Part shown: positions 50,041 to 60,489 of the stretch, one piece after another
Layout of the letters: each line of letters opens with the position of its first letter
Numbering within the stretch: position 1 is the first letter of the stretch
Assembly (NCBI GenBank): GCA_011634665.1
Contig: WAEK01000003.1
Location: 3,173,501-3,237,500, forward strand
DNA length: 64,000 bases
Source of the DNA: Mortierella sp. BCC40632
Lineage: Eukaryota > Mortierellomycota > Mortierellomycetes > Mortierellales > Mortierellaceae
Direction of reading: 5' to 3'
The notes under the pieces: generated by a model
Database searches by the model: none
What the model saw: the letters and a program-made list of their open reading frames with translations, nothing else
Told to the model about the DNA's origin: nothing
Made by a program: the position numbers and the translations under genes

Positions 50041-51593
50041 AAGAGAGAGAGAGAAAGAGAGAGAGAATAGGCAGGAGTCCTATACAGACATGAATCTACA
50101 AGGACCAGTCCGGGTTCCCTTCATCCAATCTAATCCACGCAGAGCAATAGTCCCCCAAGAATGTTTAAAATGAGCAGTGGAGATGACGAGCATCGGCATC
50201 AAAGATGCTGACTGGGCATGATGCCATCATTCCTTCTTCTGGGTCCTGTATTATGGCACCTGTATTCACCCCCATGATGACAGGGAGCAAGTGTCGAATG
50301 AGCTAAAATAATAATAAAAACATTTGCCATGTACTAGGGGTGTGGTTTGGGTTCAAACCCCAAAGGAGCACGAGTCAAAGAGTGGCATCCTGCTGCTGCT
50401 GAGGGCAGGATGAATAGAGCGTATCTCTCTAGACACATAGTCTATTGTCGAGAACGCCATCTCACGTCCTTTTCCTTTTCCTTTTCCTCTCTCACTGCCA
50501 GCTGCCCAACAGTGGGCAGTGGCACCGAGATAGTGGACAACGCTGCAGCCCGAACGGAGGAATCCTGAAGCACACCAATGTCCATTTCCATGGGCTTCTT
50601 TCGTGTCGAAGGGATGCCTGCCCCGCCAGGCTAGCTGGCTCCGCGGTGTCGAAAGTGTAGATGACGCAAAGCACGCTATTGAGGAGAGTAAGAAGCGTGG
50701 CAACGATGGAGAAGGCTCGCCTGGCTCGCTTACCTGCCAGCTGGCGTTTGAGGAGAAGCTGTGCAGAGACATTCATTTGTAGTGTGTGGGGCGTATAGAT
50801 TGGGGTCAAGAGAATGCTGGAGAGGACGGACGAGATCTTGTGGGAGGTAGACACAGCGGTAAGCGAGGAAGAGATTGAAAAACAAGGACAATGTCAAGTG
50901 TACATGGAGCAGCAAGACCCAGAGCTGGTGACGTGACTGGGCTTGAGGGGCCTTCAACTCAGGAGCTCGCGGCCCGATCCGCGCCAAAGGGGAGGAAAGT
51001 CGCACAGCTGCCCAAGGAAGGAAGGATACACTGCATGAGGGTTTTCAAGGAAGGAGGGGTGGGGAGAGATTTATTAGGATGGTTCCTGTTGCTAAAACTT
51101 AGAGCCGCTGTGGGCGAAGATGATAGATAGAGTTAGGTGGAGACTAAAGACTGGTGGACGAGTGACAAGAGCAAGAGACTGACAGAGACTGGCAACGACA
51201 GAGGTCTGTGAAAAGTCAATGATGAGGAAGGAGATGAATGACGAATAGGAACCTGATTAATAGAGATTTAGGTGAGTAAGCATGGTTTGGGGAGGAGGAG
51301 CAACTACGGACCAGTGGCGTGGCTTCGTTCCTGGGGCCATCCTGCTCTACCCTAGACTACTCCTACCTACCCCTAGACTCCCCCCACTGAGTATAGTTAT
51401 GGCTTGTCAATTGTTCAGTACTTGGATTTGTCAAGCCCTGGATGTGGAGGCTTAGCAGCAAGTCCTTTATTCATCCAAGATTCCAAGATAGACTCTATCT
51501 CTCTGTATCAAGGCTCTATCCCACAGAAGAATTGGCGACTTTGTCAGAGCTTCTTTACCAATCCTGGGGGTTGGGTCTGTAATCCAAAAGAGA
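49828..51593. other. Region with possible unassigned membrane-protein ORFs
   Basis: On the minus strand at 50.34-51.0 kb two overlapping frames contain hydrophobic stretches (LWVLLLHVHLTLSLFFNLF, and AFSIVATLLTLLNSVLCVIY after LLLKRQLAGKRARR). They could be exons of a membrane-protein gene or decayed sequence. I could not join them into one model or name a family. The rest of the region shows nothing. Confidence 0.25.
49967..50067. repeat. (GA)n with AAAGAGAG variants
   Basis: About 100 bp of GAGAGAAA-type units just upstream of UBE2G1. Confidence 0.9.
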
Positions 51594-51600
51594 TATAAAA
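51594..51600 (+). promoter_or_regulatory. TATA box of the LUD-domain gene
   Basis: TATAAAA in GAGATATAAAAGCCC, about 158 bp upstream of the start codon. A CCAAT-like ACCAATCC lies about 30 bp further upstream. It is followed by a C/A-rich leader with CATCA and CACAAC repeats, typical of a highly expressed fungal transcript. Confidence 0.6.
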
Positions 51601-51757
51601 GCCCTGACTCGACACCAACTCCCAGACTCATCATCACATCTCACTACAACACAGTTCAACGAACAGCTAGTTCCAACGCACTCTTCTTCTACGGTAGCAT
51701 TTTCGATCAACACAACACACAAACACTTCTCTCCCATCTTTTACTCCATCTTCAACA

Positions 51758-52572
51758 ATGGCTTCCCACCCCGAGAACACTCACCTTAACCACACCTTTG
51801 CTGCCCTCGCCTTGGCCGACCAAAAGTTGGCTCCTTTTGCCGACCACAAGTACACCCGCGCCGTCAGCTCTGAGCGCGTTGCCACCGCCAAGGCTGGTCT
51901 TGAGGCCAATGGCTTCAAGGTTCATGTCGTGAACACCCGCGGTGAGGCCTTTGAGACTCTCAAGAACCTTATTCCCACTGGTGCCTCAGTCAACAATGCC
52001 CACTCGACCACTCTCGAGGAAATTGGCTTTATCACCTATCTCAAGGGTCAAACGTATGTACCTCTTCCAGCACACTTTCAAAGATCCAGCCATTCATTTA
52101 TTGACAACCCCTTCTAACATCATGCCTGTCCTCAATTCTCACTTGTTTATCGTATTTTAGCCCCTGGAACAATGTCCACGCTGCCATCTTGGCTGAGACT
52201 GATCCATACAAGCAGAGCGAGCTTCGCCGCACCGTTGGATCGACTGTTGACTACTATCTTACCTCCATGAGCGCTATCAGCGAGACCGGAGTCCTCGCTC
52301 ACGCAGATCTCTCGGGCTCCAAGGTTGGCGGTGTCGCCTTTGGTGCCAAGAACGTCATTGTCATTGCTGGTGCCAACAAGATTGTCAAGGATGAGGCTGA
52401 GGCCTATACACGTACCCATGAGTTTGTATTGGAGGCTGAGTCTGCCCGCTCGCGTGATGCCTATGGTGTCCCTGCTTCGGCCATTGTCCACTACGAGGTC
52501 ATTAAGCGCGCCAACCCCTTCAACCCTGACCGTATCCAGGTTATCCTCATCAATGACGCTCTTGGCTTCTAA
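51758..52572 (+). CDS. LUD-domain (lactate utilization-like) protein
   Basis: Two exons, 51758-52053 and 52161-52572, about 235 aa. The LUD/DUF162 fold is shared with bacterial LutB/LutC, which serve lactate oxidation; fungal single-domain members are not well characterised. Visible: an N-terminal helical part, AKAGLEANGFKVHVVNT, then SVNNAHSTTLEEIGF and, after the junction, PWNNVHAAILAETDP and GVLAHADLSGSKVGG. The Gly-rich VIVIAGANKIVKDEAEA and the end RIQVILINDALGF resemble the nucleotide-like pocket of the family. No Cys cluster for an iron-sulfur centre is present. Codon use is strongly C-ending, with a clear TATA promoter and poly(A) signals, which suggests high expression. The reaction is unknown. 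Confidence 0.88.
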
Positions 52573-52676
52573 ATTTTAGATCTCCCTTAGATAGGGCGAC
52601 TGTATCATAGAGAGAATTAGACACCTCACTCTCACCATCTGCAAAGCTACTACTCCTCCATCCTCTAGCCCTGAGG

Positions 52677-52686
52677 AATAAATAAA
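52677..52686 (+). terminator. Candidate poly(A) signal of the LUD gene
   Basis: Two overlapping AATAAA motifs about 105 bp after the stop codon. Confidence 0.55.
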
Positions 52687-54636
52687 AATATAGAATATTG
52701 CTTTCTCATGCAACACGCTCCCTTCCCTAGTGTCTTAATGTAGAGGGAGTACCGTTTTGTGTCATTTCTCGGTAAATAAGACTATTAGGTCCTGCCTTGG
52801 AAACCACAATTGAGATGGAGCTGTTGTATCCTAGGGGCAAAAGGTTCGTTTTTGTTTAAGCTATTGTTTCATCTCCCTTGCCACCCTTGCCTCTTCAATA
52901 TCCCTTTAATCGATGCCTCGTGCGACGATTGGCTAATGCAACGCGGCTACGTAAGGTTGCACCAGGCAAAGGTGGGGTGATCAGGGTAAGGATGAGTAGT
53001 GGAATCGAAAAAAGGTCTCCATTCGGCCTCAGACAGAGTGAGTGAGCGAGAGAGTGAGAATGTCTGGATTGCAATTCTGAATCACACTTGCAAGGCTGGC
53101 AATGGATGTAGGCTCAGAGATGGGGCCGATTGGCTCTCACCGATGATGAGTCAAGGATCTGGCATCACTCAAGATGGGACATCGTTCGATTAGGAATGCC
53201 AGGATTCGGCCACAGTTTGTCTCTTTCTTTCTTTCTCTCTCTCTCTCTCTCTCCTTGAGCAAGATTTGACAGACTGCTCCACAAACGCCCCTTCTCCCTT
53301 CTCTTGAGGCTCTTCCCCGACGTGTTGCTGTAGGCGGCTCTCTTTTTCTCAATCTCTCTAACTGTTGGCTGGAACACGCCTTCTCTTTCGCTCCTCATTT
53401 TTCTTTCTTCCGCCCTGTCGCCCCACCTCTATCCACCTACGCATCTTTCTTGGGGTCTGAGGTCTGTTTTCCCGGGGATAAACCAAGGACGTATCCCGCG
53501 TGAGAGAAACAAACAATTGCCATCCGCCCTTCCTCTCTTCTCCTCAGGGCACAAAAGCCGTGGTCATGTTCACCTTGTTCTGTTATCTCTAGCCCACCTT
53601 TAGTTGAAGAGGCTGCACATTGCCGCGAACCCAGAGAATAACGGAACCAAAGCACAGTTATCCAGTCTCTAGCTTTTGCTTTCATCTGGAAACTCTCCTT
53701 TGGTTCGCCCCGTTCTCTTTCTCTCCCTCTCTCTTGGACTACAGTCACCTCCGTCTGCTGGGAGCAGAGCGGGCCAAACATATTAATGGAAATGACTAGG
53801 GGCGAAATATACCAAGTGTTGACGGCAAATCACCAGCGATGCTGTAATCCGATCGATGTGGAGGTTCATCCGACCTTCGGTACTGAGAAGAGAGTCGCTC
53901 CAGACCGAGAAAGAGAAAGACAGAACTTCACGACCGAGCGTCCATTCTTGGCCAATCAATGTCCATCTGAACACCGTTTGGGGAGTGGGACACATCCACA
54001 AGACACAGGTGTGCAGCATCGTTTACTCAAGAGAGAGAAGAGCCGTGGCTGTTAGCCCCATTTGGACGAAAATGAAAGTGATGAGCACTGAGCCCTGCAG
54101 GGGATTATTAGAGGACTTGTCATCTAATTTTATGCGAGAGAGAAAGAGACAAGGAAATGCCTGCTGGTGAAGAAAGCCAGATGCATTCGGTGCTCCCATT
54201 GCTGTCTGGTCCAGATATTGGTCCTCTTGTGGCCCCATTTGGCTTTATTTGGGACTCGGTCAGTCGGTATTCGAAATGACATAGAGCAACGGGTTGACTC
54301 TGTTCCCTCGCCTTCTTGTTGAATGGCTGTTACCATGGCTGTACTGTGGGAGACGACTTCATTAGTGATTCGCCTCATGACGCCAGATCGCAAGTAACAG
54401 CAACGGGCGCAAGCTTGAGGAGCTGAATTAGTGAGAAAAAGTGAAAGGAGGGAGAGGGGAGAGGGGAGAGAGGAGGTGAGAGGAGGCGAGAGAGAAAGTG
54501 AGAAAGAGAAGTTAGACGCATGCCAGTGTAGCACGAGAGCGTCAACAGCAGTTGGGATGCGCCTTATTGGGAGGGGCGCCTTCTCAATTTGGAGGTGATG
54601 TCCAAGGGATGCATAAAAAGGCCGAACTTGACAATG

Positions 54637-54670
<34 letters not shown>

Positions 54671-54872
54671 CATCATTCCTCATCGCTCCTCCTACTCCAC
54701 CCCACCTCCACGCCCCTCCACACCCTGCCATTCTTTTTTTCCAGTTTTTTTTGTGATCCCTGACAAAAAAAACCTGCCCTGCCCTTGCCCCTGCCCTGCA
54801 ATCATCCACTCGCACGTTTACGCTACCCACCACTCTCCCAACCTCCCAACCCCTTCCACCCAATAACTCAAT
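52687..54872. other. Intergenic region without recognised gene
   Basis: About 2.2 kb. It contains TC-rich tracts near 53.22-53.25 kb, purine-rich sequence near 54.44-54.51 kb and a T run at 54.64-54.67 kb. Open frames on both strands lack motifs. The distal end is the LysM gene leader. Confidence 0.5.
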
Positions 54873-55655
54873 ATGAAGGCCACTCTTTCCCTTGTCGTCC
54901 TCGCTCTTGCTGCCTCTCAGGCTATGGCTGTCGTCCCTACCCCAGTCAAGAACTGTGTCAAGACTGTCATCGTCACCGGTAGGTCCTCCCTACCTTCTCT
55001 CCCCATTCCAATCCTGATTCTGCACCTGACTCCTTTCTCCTCGAATCCTCACAGCGGCCTAATTTTTATTTCTCAATCTCCTTTCGGACAGGCAATGACA
55101 CTTGCGTCGATTTCGCCGCAAGAAACGGGATTACTACAGACCAGCTCTATGACTGGAACTTGAAGCTCAAGAGGAATGTTTGCGATAACCTTGGTAAGAA
55201 CGAGAAAGAACAGACATAGTGTTTGCTAGATGGAATGCTGGATATTTTTTTTTCTGTGTTCATTACTGACTGAGCTGTTTCCTGTTACCTTTTACAATTG
55301 TTGGCTAACTCACTATCTAATCTCTATTCTGTAAACAGATGTCGGAGCCCCTATGTGTGTTGCCATTGCCGGTGGTAGCAATGTCCCTGTGGTTACCACC
55401 CCTGGAGCTGGCAAGCCTTCCTCCACCGTTGCTCATCCCACCACTACCGCCCACGGATCTTCATCCTCTAGTGCTGCTGTCCCCTCTGGCTCCGCCGCCA
55501 GCTCTGGAGCCCAGCCCACTGTCACCAACGGCCCCAAGACGACTGGTGGCTCCAAGGCAGCCGACAATGCCGCCGCTGGCGCTTTTGGTTCGGCCTCGTC
55601 CTTGGCTATCGTTGCTAGCGCCGTTGTGGCCGTTGCTGCATCGCTTGTCTTCTAA
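54873..55655 (+). CDS. Secreted LysM protein, probably GPI-anchored
   Basis: Three exons, 54873-54978, 55092-55193 and 55339-55655, about 174 aa. LysM modules bind N-acetylglucosamine polymers such as chitin or peptidoglycan. A signal peptide covers residues 1-19 (MKATLSLVVLALAASQAMA). One LysM module follows (residues about 27-82), with DTCVDFAARNGITTDQLYDW, the Asn-Leu pair and the closing GAPMCVAIAG; its four Cys could form two disulfides. The rest is a Ser/Thr/Ala/Pro-rich stalk and a C-terminal hydrophobic stretch (SLAIVASAVVAVAASLVF) after small residues, fitting GPI-anchor addition. The wall or outer membrane is the likely site. In fungi such proteins act in wall binding, in shielding chitin from hosts or in contact with bacteria; which applies here is unknown. 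Confidence 0.86.
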
Positions 55656-56483
55656 GAGATAGTAATTAGGAGATACTCCCGTAGATGGAATCTTTCTAGT
55701 AATAGACAAATGCAACTATCAGCCCACACAAGTATACCTTACTACCTTCATAAAGAGCACGACTGGTTTCGTGTGATTGTTCAACTTGTCCCTACCCTTC
55801 TCACGGAAACACTAGTCGATGTACATGTTGCCCCTCTCTCTTTGTTTGAATCCGCACGGATCTTTCTCAGCAAACCATTCTTTTTCTTTTTTAACCATGT
55901 ACAACCATTTTGAAGGCTCTTCGAATGACCGCCTAACCCTGGGTCACGACCATCTCCTTCTTTTACATATTCTCATGGTCCACATACACTGGTCGTTTCA
56001 CCTGGCACGAATCCAGACCTCTCGAGTGTTGCACAACCTCGGCTCATTATACTTTTCCTCAAAAAAAAAAAAAAAAACAACAACAGTAGTACGCCTTGGG
56101 AGTAGCTACGATAAACAGGGAGGAGTGAGCCATTCTATCCGCCCTTATTTTATCCATTCGTGTCCAACTCTGCCCACAAGGCCATCTTTCTTTTCCAATC
56201 CAGACAGTCCCCCAAGAGAGAGCACGAGAATAGCCGTAATTGAACTTTATGCACGTCTTGAGGACGAACTCTCACGAAACTTCTCTACGGCTAAAAGAGT
56301 ACGGTTGTACACAACGAAGGCAAGACCAGTCGCTCTTAAACGCATGTTGACAATCGCTAAATTCTACAATTTCAAGACTCTGTTCCATCTTCCAAATGGA
56401 GGAGGGAGGAGGAGGGAGGCAATGACTATTTCTCTCATTGAATACTCCTCCTCTCCTCCTCTCTCTCTCTCTCTCTCCCCACT
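55656..56483. other. Convergent 3' intergenic region
   Basis: About 830 bp with a short A run near 56.06-56.08 kb and a TC tract at 56.46-56.48 kb. No credible gene. Confidence 0.5.
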
Positions 56484-59412
56484 CTAGACTAGAGGCTCGA
56501 CAGCCAAACAGTCCGTATCTTTGCGTTGATAGAGTCTCGCTCCCATCATGGCCTCCATCGAATCTGCAAAATAGTCTGCCCAAAATGACCTCGGGCGGTG
56601 ACCCATACCTTCCCCAAGGCTGGCACAACAAGTCTCGAAATCACACCCTGCCCCAGCACGTATCAAAACCTCTCTCAAGGTTGACCACTCACAAAAATAG
56701 CTTTCCTTTGGACATCCTGGAATTACAACAGGGTTCTCGTTCACCAACAGTCGGACCAAACCTCGACCAGGCTCGTGGGCCCCATCTCCATCTCTGTGAC
56801 CTTTGTCGTTAGGTTCAATCCAAGATTCTTTTAGATGGGTTGTTGCAGCGAAAGAAAACTCGAGATTGGATTTAGTCCGATGCATGCGGAGAGACCGACG
56901 ACGAGAGGGTACACTTGGCTTGGGCTTGTAAACCTCAAAAGCCATGTTGGCAGCAAAAGGAGAAATCTGGCTAGACTTGAATTCTCGATCAGCATACTCT
57001 TTGGAGGTCATATTGCCTGTCAGTAGAACACCGCTCTGCGCATAGAGGTTCTATTGCGATTGAATGTGTTTTAGTGAGCGGAATGTCATTTAGGGCGCAC
57101 TAGCGTATCGGAAAAAAAAGGGCTTACCAAGAAACTTGAAAAGAAAAAGACGGTCTCTGCATGTCCAAACTTGAAAAGACCTCGGTAGACATCTGGTCCA
57201 TCGTTGTCACCATCACCATCACCGCCTTTCTTTTGACTAGGGGCCTCAGAGTCTCTATCCAAGTCCAGAACTTTGTCGATTTGCTCGACCAAATCTGTCC
57301 CCAGCTTGCATCCCAAATGTCGGTTAAACGGGATCCCAGGACCGTATGTGTAATAATCACCCAAGTCTTCACCAATTTCGAGATTCAAAAATGTCATCTG
57401 CGCCTCCTTCCCTAGCTTGAACTTCTTTTCAAGTTTGTTCTTGCATTTGTGGCGACTATGCCGAGAATGGTGACCGAGCATATGCATTTCATGGTTCTCC
57501 TCCTCATCCAGGTCTTGATCCACTTCCTTGTTACTGTTTCCATCAGTGCTGTTCTCTGTATCCTCGAGCGTAAAGAATTTACACCATGTTTGAGCATTAT
57601 CATACATGGACACTTCAAACCCACAGAGTTGGTAAATGTTGGACACATCTTTGGCTGTGATATTCACTCCGACGGCTTGAACGCCCGTCTGGTCAGTTTT
57701 TACCAACTTGGTAAGCTTTTCTAATAGCTGAGGCATAAATGTCTCTTGATAGCGCTTTTGTTCACGCTCGACACTGGGCTGACCATGGACGTTCTCTAGC
57801 CATCGAGGACACGCATACTTGACAGCCATTTCTTTGTCCATGCCCTATCATTGTACAAAACGTATATTAGCCTGGTACTCCATCTTTTGTCCATTATTGC
57901 AATAAAGGAAAATAAGAAGAAAAAAAAGGAGGGGAGGGGAAGGGTGACGAGACGTACCCCTGGTAAAGTAGTAATGTCAACAGGTTGTGCCGGTAGACGC
58001 TCTGACTTGGGCACGTCTCCGTTCGAACCGGGATCACGATTCTGGCGGCCTTGAAGGAAACCTAAGGAGAAGCTGTAAGATGACTGACTGCACCTTGACT
58101 TATCAGAGCTTCGGAAGCCATAGGTATTCGCGTGGTAGGGATATCTATCCAAGAACTCTTTGTATCGAATCCCAAAGCGACGACCTATCTGGTACAAGTC
58201 TGATTCTCCTTTGGCCGCTAAAAGATTGCTCTTTTCAGTAGGGTAAAGAGATTCGCTAGACTGGGAGGAGGGAGAAATGAAGGAGAAGAGGAAGAGGAGA
58301 GCATTCGTCAAGATATGGCGTTCACAAGCATAAACGACGACAAAGTTTTTGGAGATGACCGAGTGTCAACGAACCCAGTTATGGAGCCATTCAAAGCCTG
58401 GTAAAGAGATCTTTTTTAGCTTTTCTGTCAGGATCTTGAACGCTGCTACTCTTGACTTGCTAGGGTATCGCGTTCCTAGGAGATACACCAGGTAAGATAT
58501 AAGAAGAGAATGATAAGGATTGTCAGCAGTTTGTAGTCCTAATTGTAATACTAGCGCAGCCTCTCTTCCTTTCTCTGGCATAAGATGTTCATTTACCGTG
58601 CCGGCATATCTAAAGAGTCAAGAGATGAGATGAATCTTGTTAACACGATAGTGTAGGAAACATCATTCAGGCACCTCCAACTAGATCTCTATTAACCTTA
58701 CCAAGTGTAGCTGAGCAAGCTCATAGCCCTTTGGGATATCTTTGAGCTTGCCGACAGATTTTGTATCGTGTGGATAGGGTGACTTGGTCCCAAGATGATA
58801 CCGGATCCAATTCAGGGCAGGAGACGATAGTTTGTTCTTTTTGCTTTTGGACAAAGCCATCTCTTCCTCTTCCTCTTCTTCTCCCTCTTCTTCCTGCTCT
58901 TCCTCCTCCTCCTCCTCCCCCTCTTCAGCTAATCTACTGGGTTGTTTGGAGTAAGTACGAGACCAAGTAGCTTGACTTGTGTAGACAACGGCTGCCAACC
59001 TTTCGTCACTAGTACTTGACAAAGACAGGTGAGACTTGTCGTCCAGGGTTGACTGGTGACTGTCTCTTAGGCCACCTGATTGTTCCCAGTGGCACAGTCT
59101 TTGATGCGGTGGTTGCTGCTTTGGCTTGAGAGGCAGGGGGTCCGAGAGTGGAGCAGTAACGGTGCTGGCGAAGGCTTCTTGGGCGTGGCCTTGAATAGAC
59201 CCAGTCTGAGATGCTGTGGTGGCGAGGATTGAAGATGATCCCACCAGAGCTATCGTAATCAAGACGGCAAGCGTCGTACTTGCTGTCCGTCGCGGGGGGT
59301 GTCCTGAGTGTGGACTCTGTGCCCTGGCCATTCTTTGGGTTACGACGTCTAAGCTCACGCTGAAAGTCTTGGATGGGGCGGCGGGATGAGATGCAATGTC
59401 TGCAGCAGACAA
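56484..59412 (-). CDS. MINPP1: Multiple inositol polyphosphate phosphatase-like histidine phosphatase
   Basis: Exons in transcript order: 59412-58702, 58609-58597 (13 nt), 58475-58375, 58260-57958, 57844-57128 and 57050-56484, about 803 aa. MINPP enzymes remove phosphates from inositol hexakis- and pentakisphosphate using a phosphohistidine intermediate. The catalytic LHLICRHGTRYPS is assembled across three exons (RHG at about 240-242). The partner motif FGHAE lies at about 602-606. Further matches are ITAKDVSNIYQLCGFEV, LGDYYTYGPGIPFNRHLGC and SQISPFAANMAFEVY. Near the N-terminus a hydrophobic stretch (TLAVLITIALVGSSSIL) suggests a signal anchor or secretion. It is followed by about 190 residues of linker with a Glu-rich run, so the protein is much longer than human MINPP1 (487 aa). 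The start is provisional, and the tail after about residue 760 is unconserved. Confidence 0.87.
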
Positions 59413-60187
59413 GATGAATGACAGAGGAGGAAGAGATGGGAATGGAGCAGGATGAGCGGCAAGTCTGGTGGTATCTGGAGAGTGGCAGAAGAGAGGGAAG
59501 GAGAAGGGAACAGGGACGCTTTGTCAAGTTGCGGGCCACGCGCGGACGAATGGGCTTTTTTATGGCTCTCCCGCGCTGCTTTGTTTGCTCGCTTTGACGA
59601 TGATCCATTCGCCATATCTCTTCGCCTTGGGCCGTGGTCATGGCACTCGACCCCTACATCTGCTCCACGCCAGCAGAGGCCACCTCCGTAGGGCTCCAGC
59701 CACCCCACCGTTTCTTGCGCCTGCCTCTGTCTCTGAGCCAATGGACTCCCAGTAGGCTGGCGCGTGTCCTAAGTTCCTTACCAAAGAGTAGGAGAGGAAG
59801 AGGAGGAATCGTAGTTCTTCTTCCTATTGCCTCCCCAACACACTACTCCACTCTGTCACTTGTATTATTGCCGACTCCTTTCCCACCCTCATCCTAATGA
59901 TGTTTTCTTTTTCTTTTTCTTTTTGATGTCCAACAAAAAAGCGCCATTGGCACATATTCCATCGTCACTCAAGGTAATGGCCATGGGAGATCCGCTCTTC
60001 AATCCAGTCTTTCGACTCTTCGTTTTTGTTAATTGGATTACTTGTCCGTTGTTATCAGCTTCGTCGAGAAGAAGAGAGTCAAATAGAAAATTTCCACAAC
60101 CTTGCACAAAAGAGTTTAACAGGGTCCTAGACAAGTGCGCCGACTCATCCGCTGGGAGGAGCTCATCCCCCTAGTAGGTGTATTGCC

Positions 60188-60227
<40 letters not shown>

Positions 60228-60489
60228 GTGCCAGGCCATGGATTGAGAGTCATTCGCCGCCCTGGTCTTTGATTCAATTTGACAATCCACTGTTACTGGA
60301 TTGGTGTTTGCAGCCAGTGCGCTCCACCAAGTTGATACCACTGACTCGATTTGAAAAAAAGCTATGGGTACCCCTGACCCTCTGGATTATTTAATACAAC
60401 ATGCAAACTCGTCAACAGTTGGTTATCAGCACTAAATGGTTTAGGCTACGACTACACCCTCCTATTTTAGTTCCTCAGTTTGTTCCCCT
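59413..60489. other. Upstream region of the phosphatase / 3' flank of the SYLF gene
   Basis: About 1.1 kb with a (TC)n tract at 60.19-60.23 kb. It presumably contains the phosphatase promoter. No gene was recognised. Confidence 0.5.

Noticed and set aside
50344..50364. GGTTTGGGTTCAAACCCC looks like a tRNA T-arm
   Set aside because: It is a simple inverted repeat. No A box or cloverleaf can be found in the 70-90 bases upstream.
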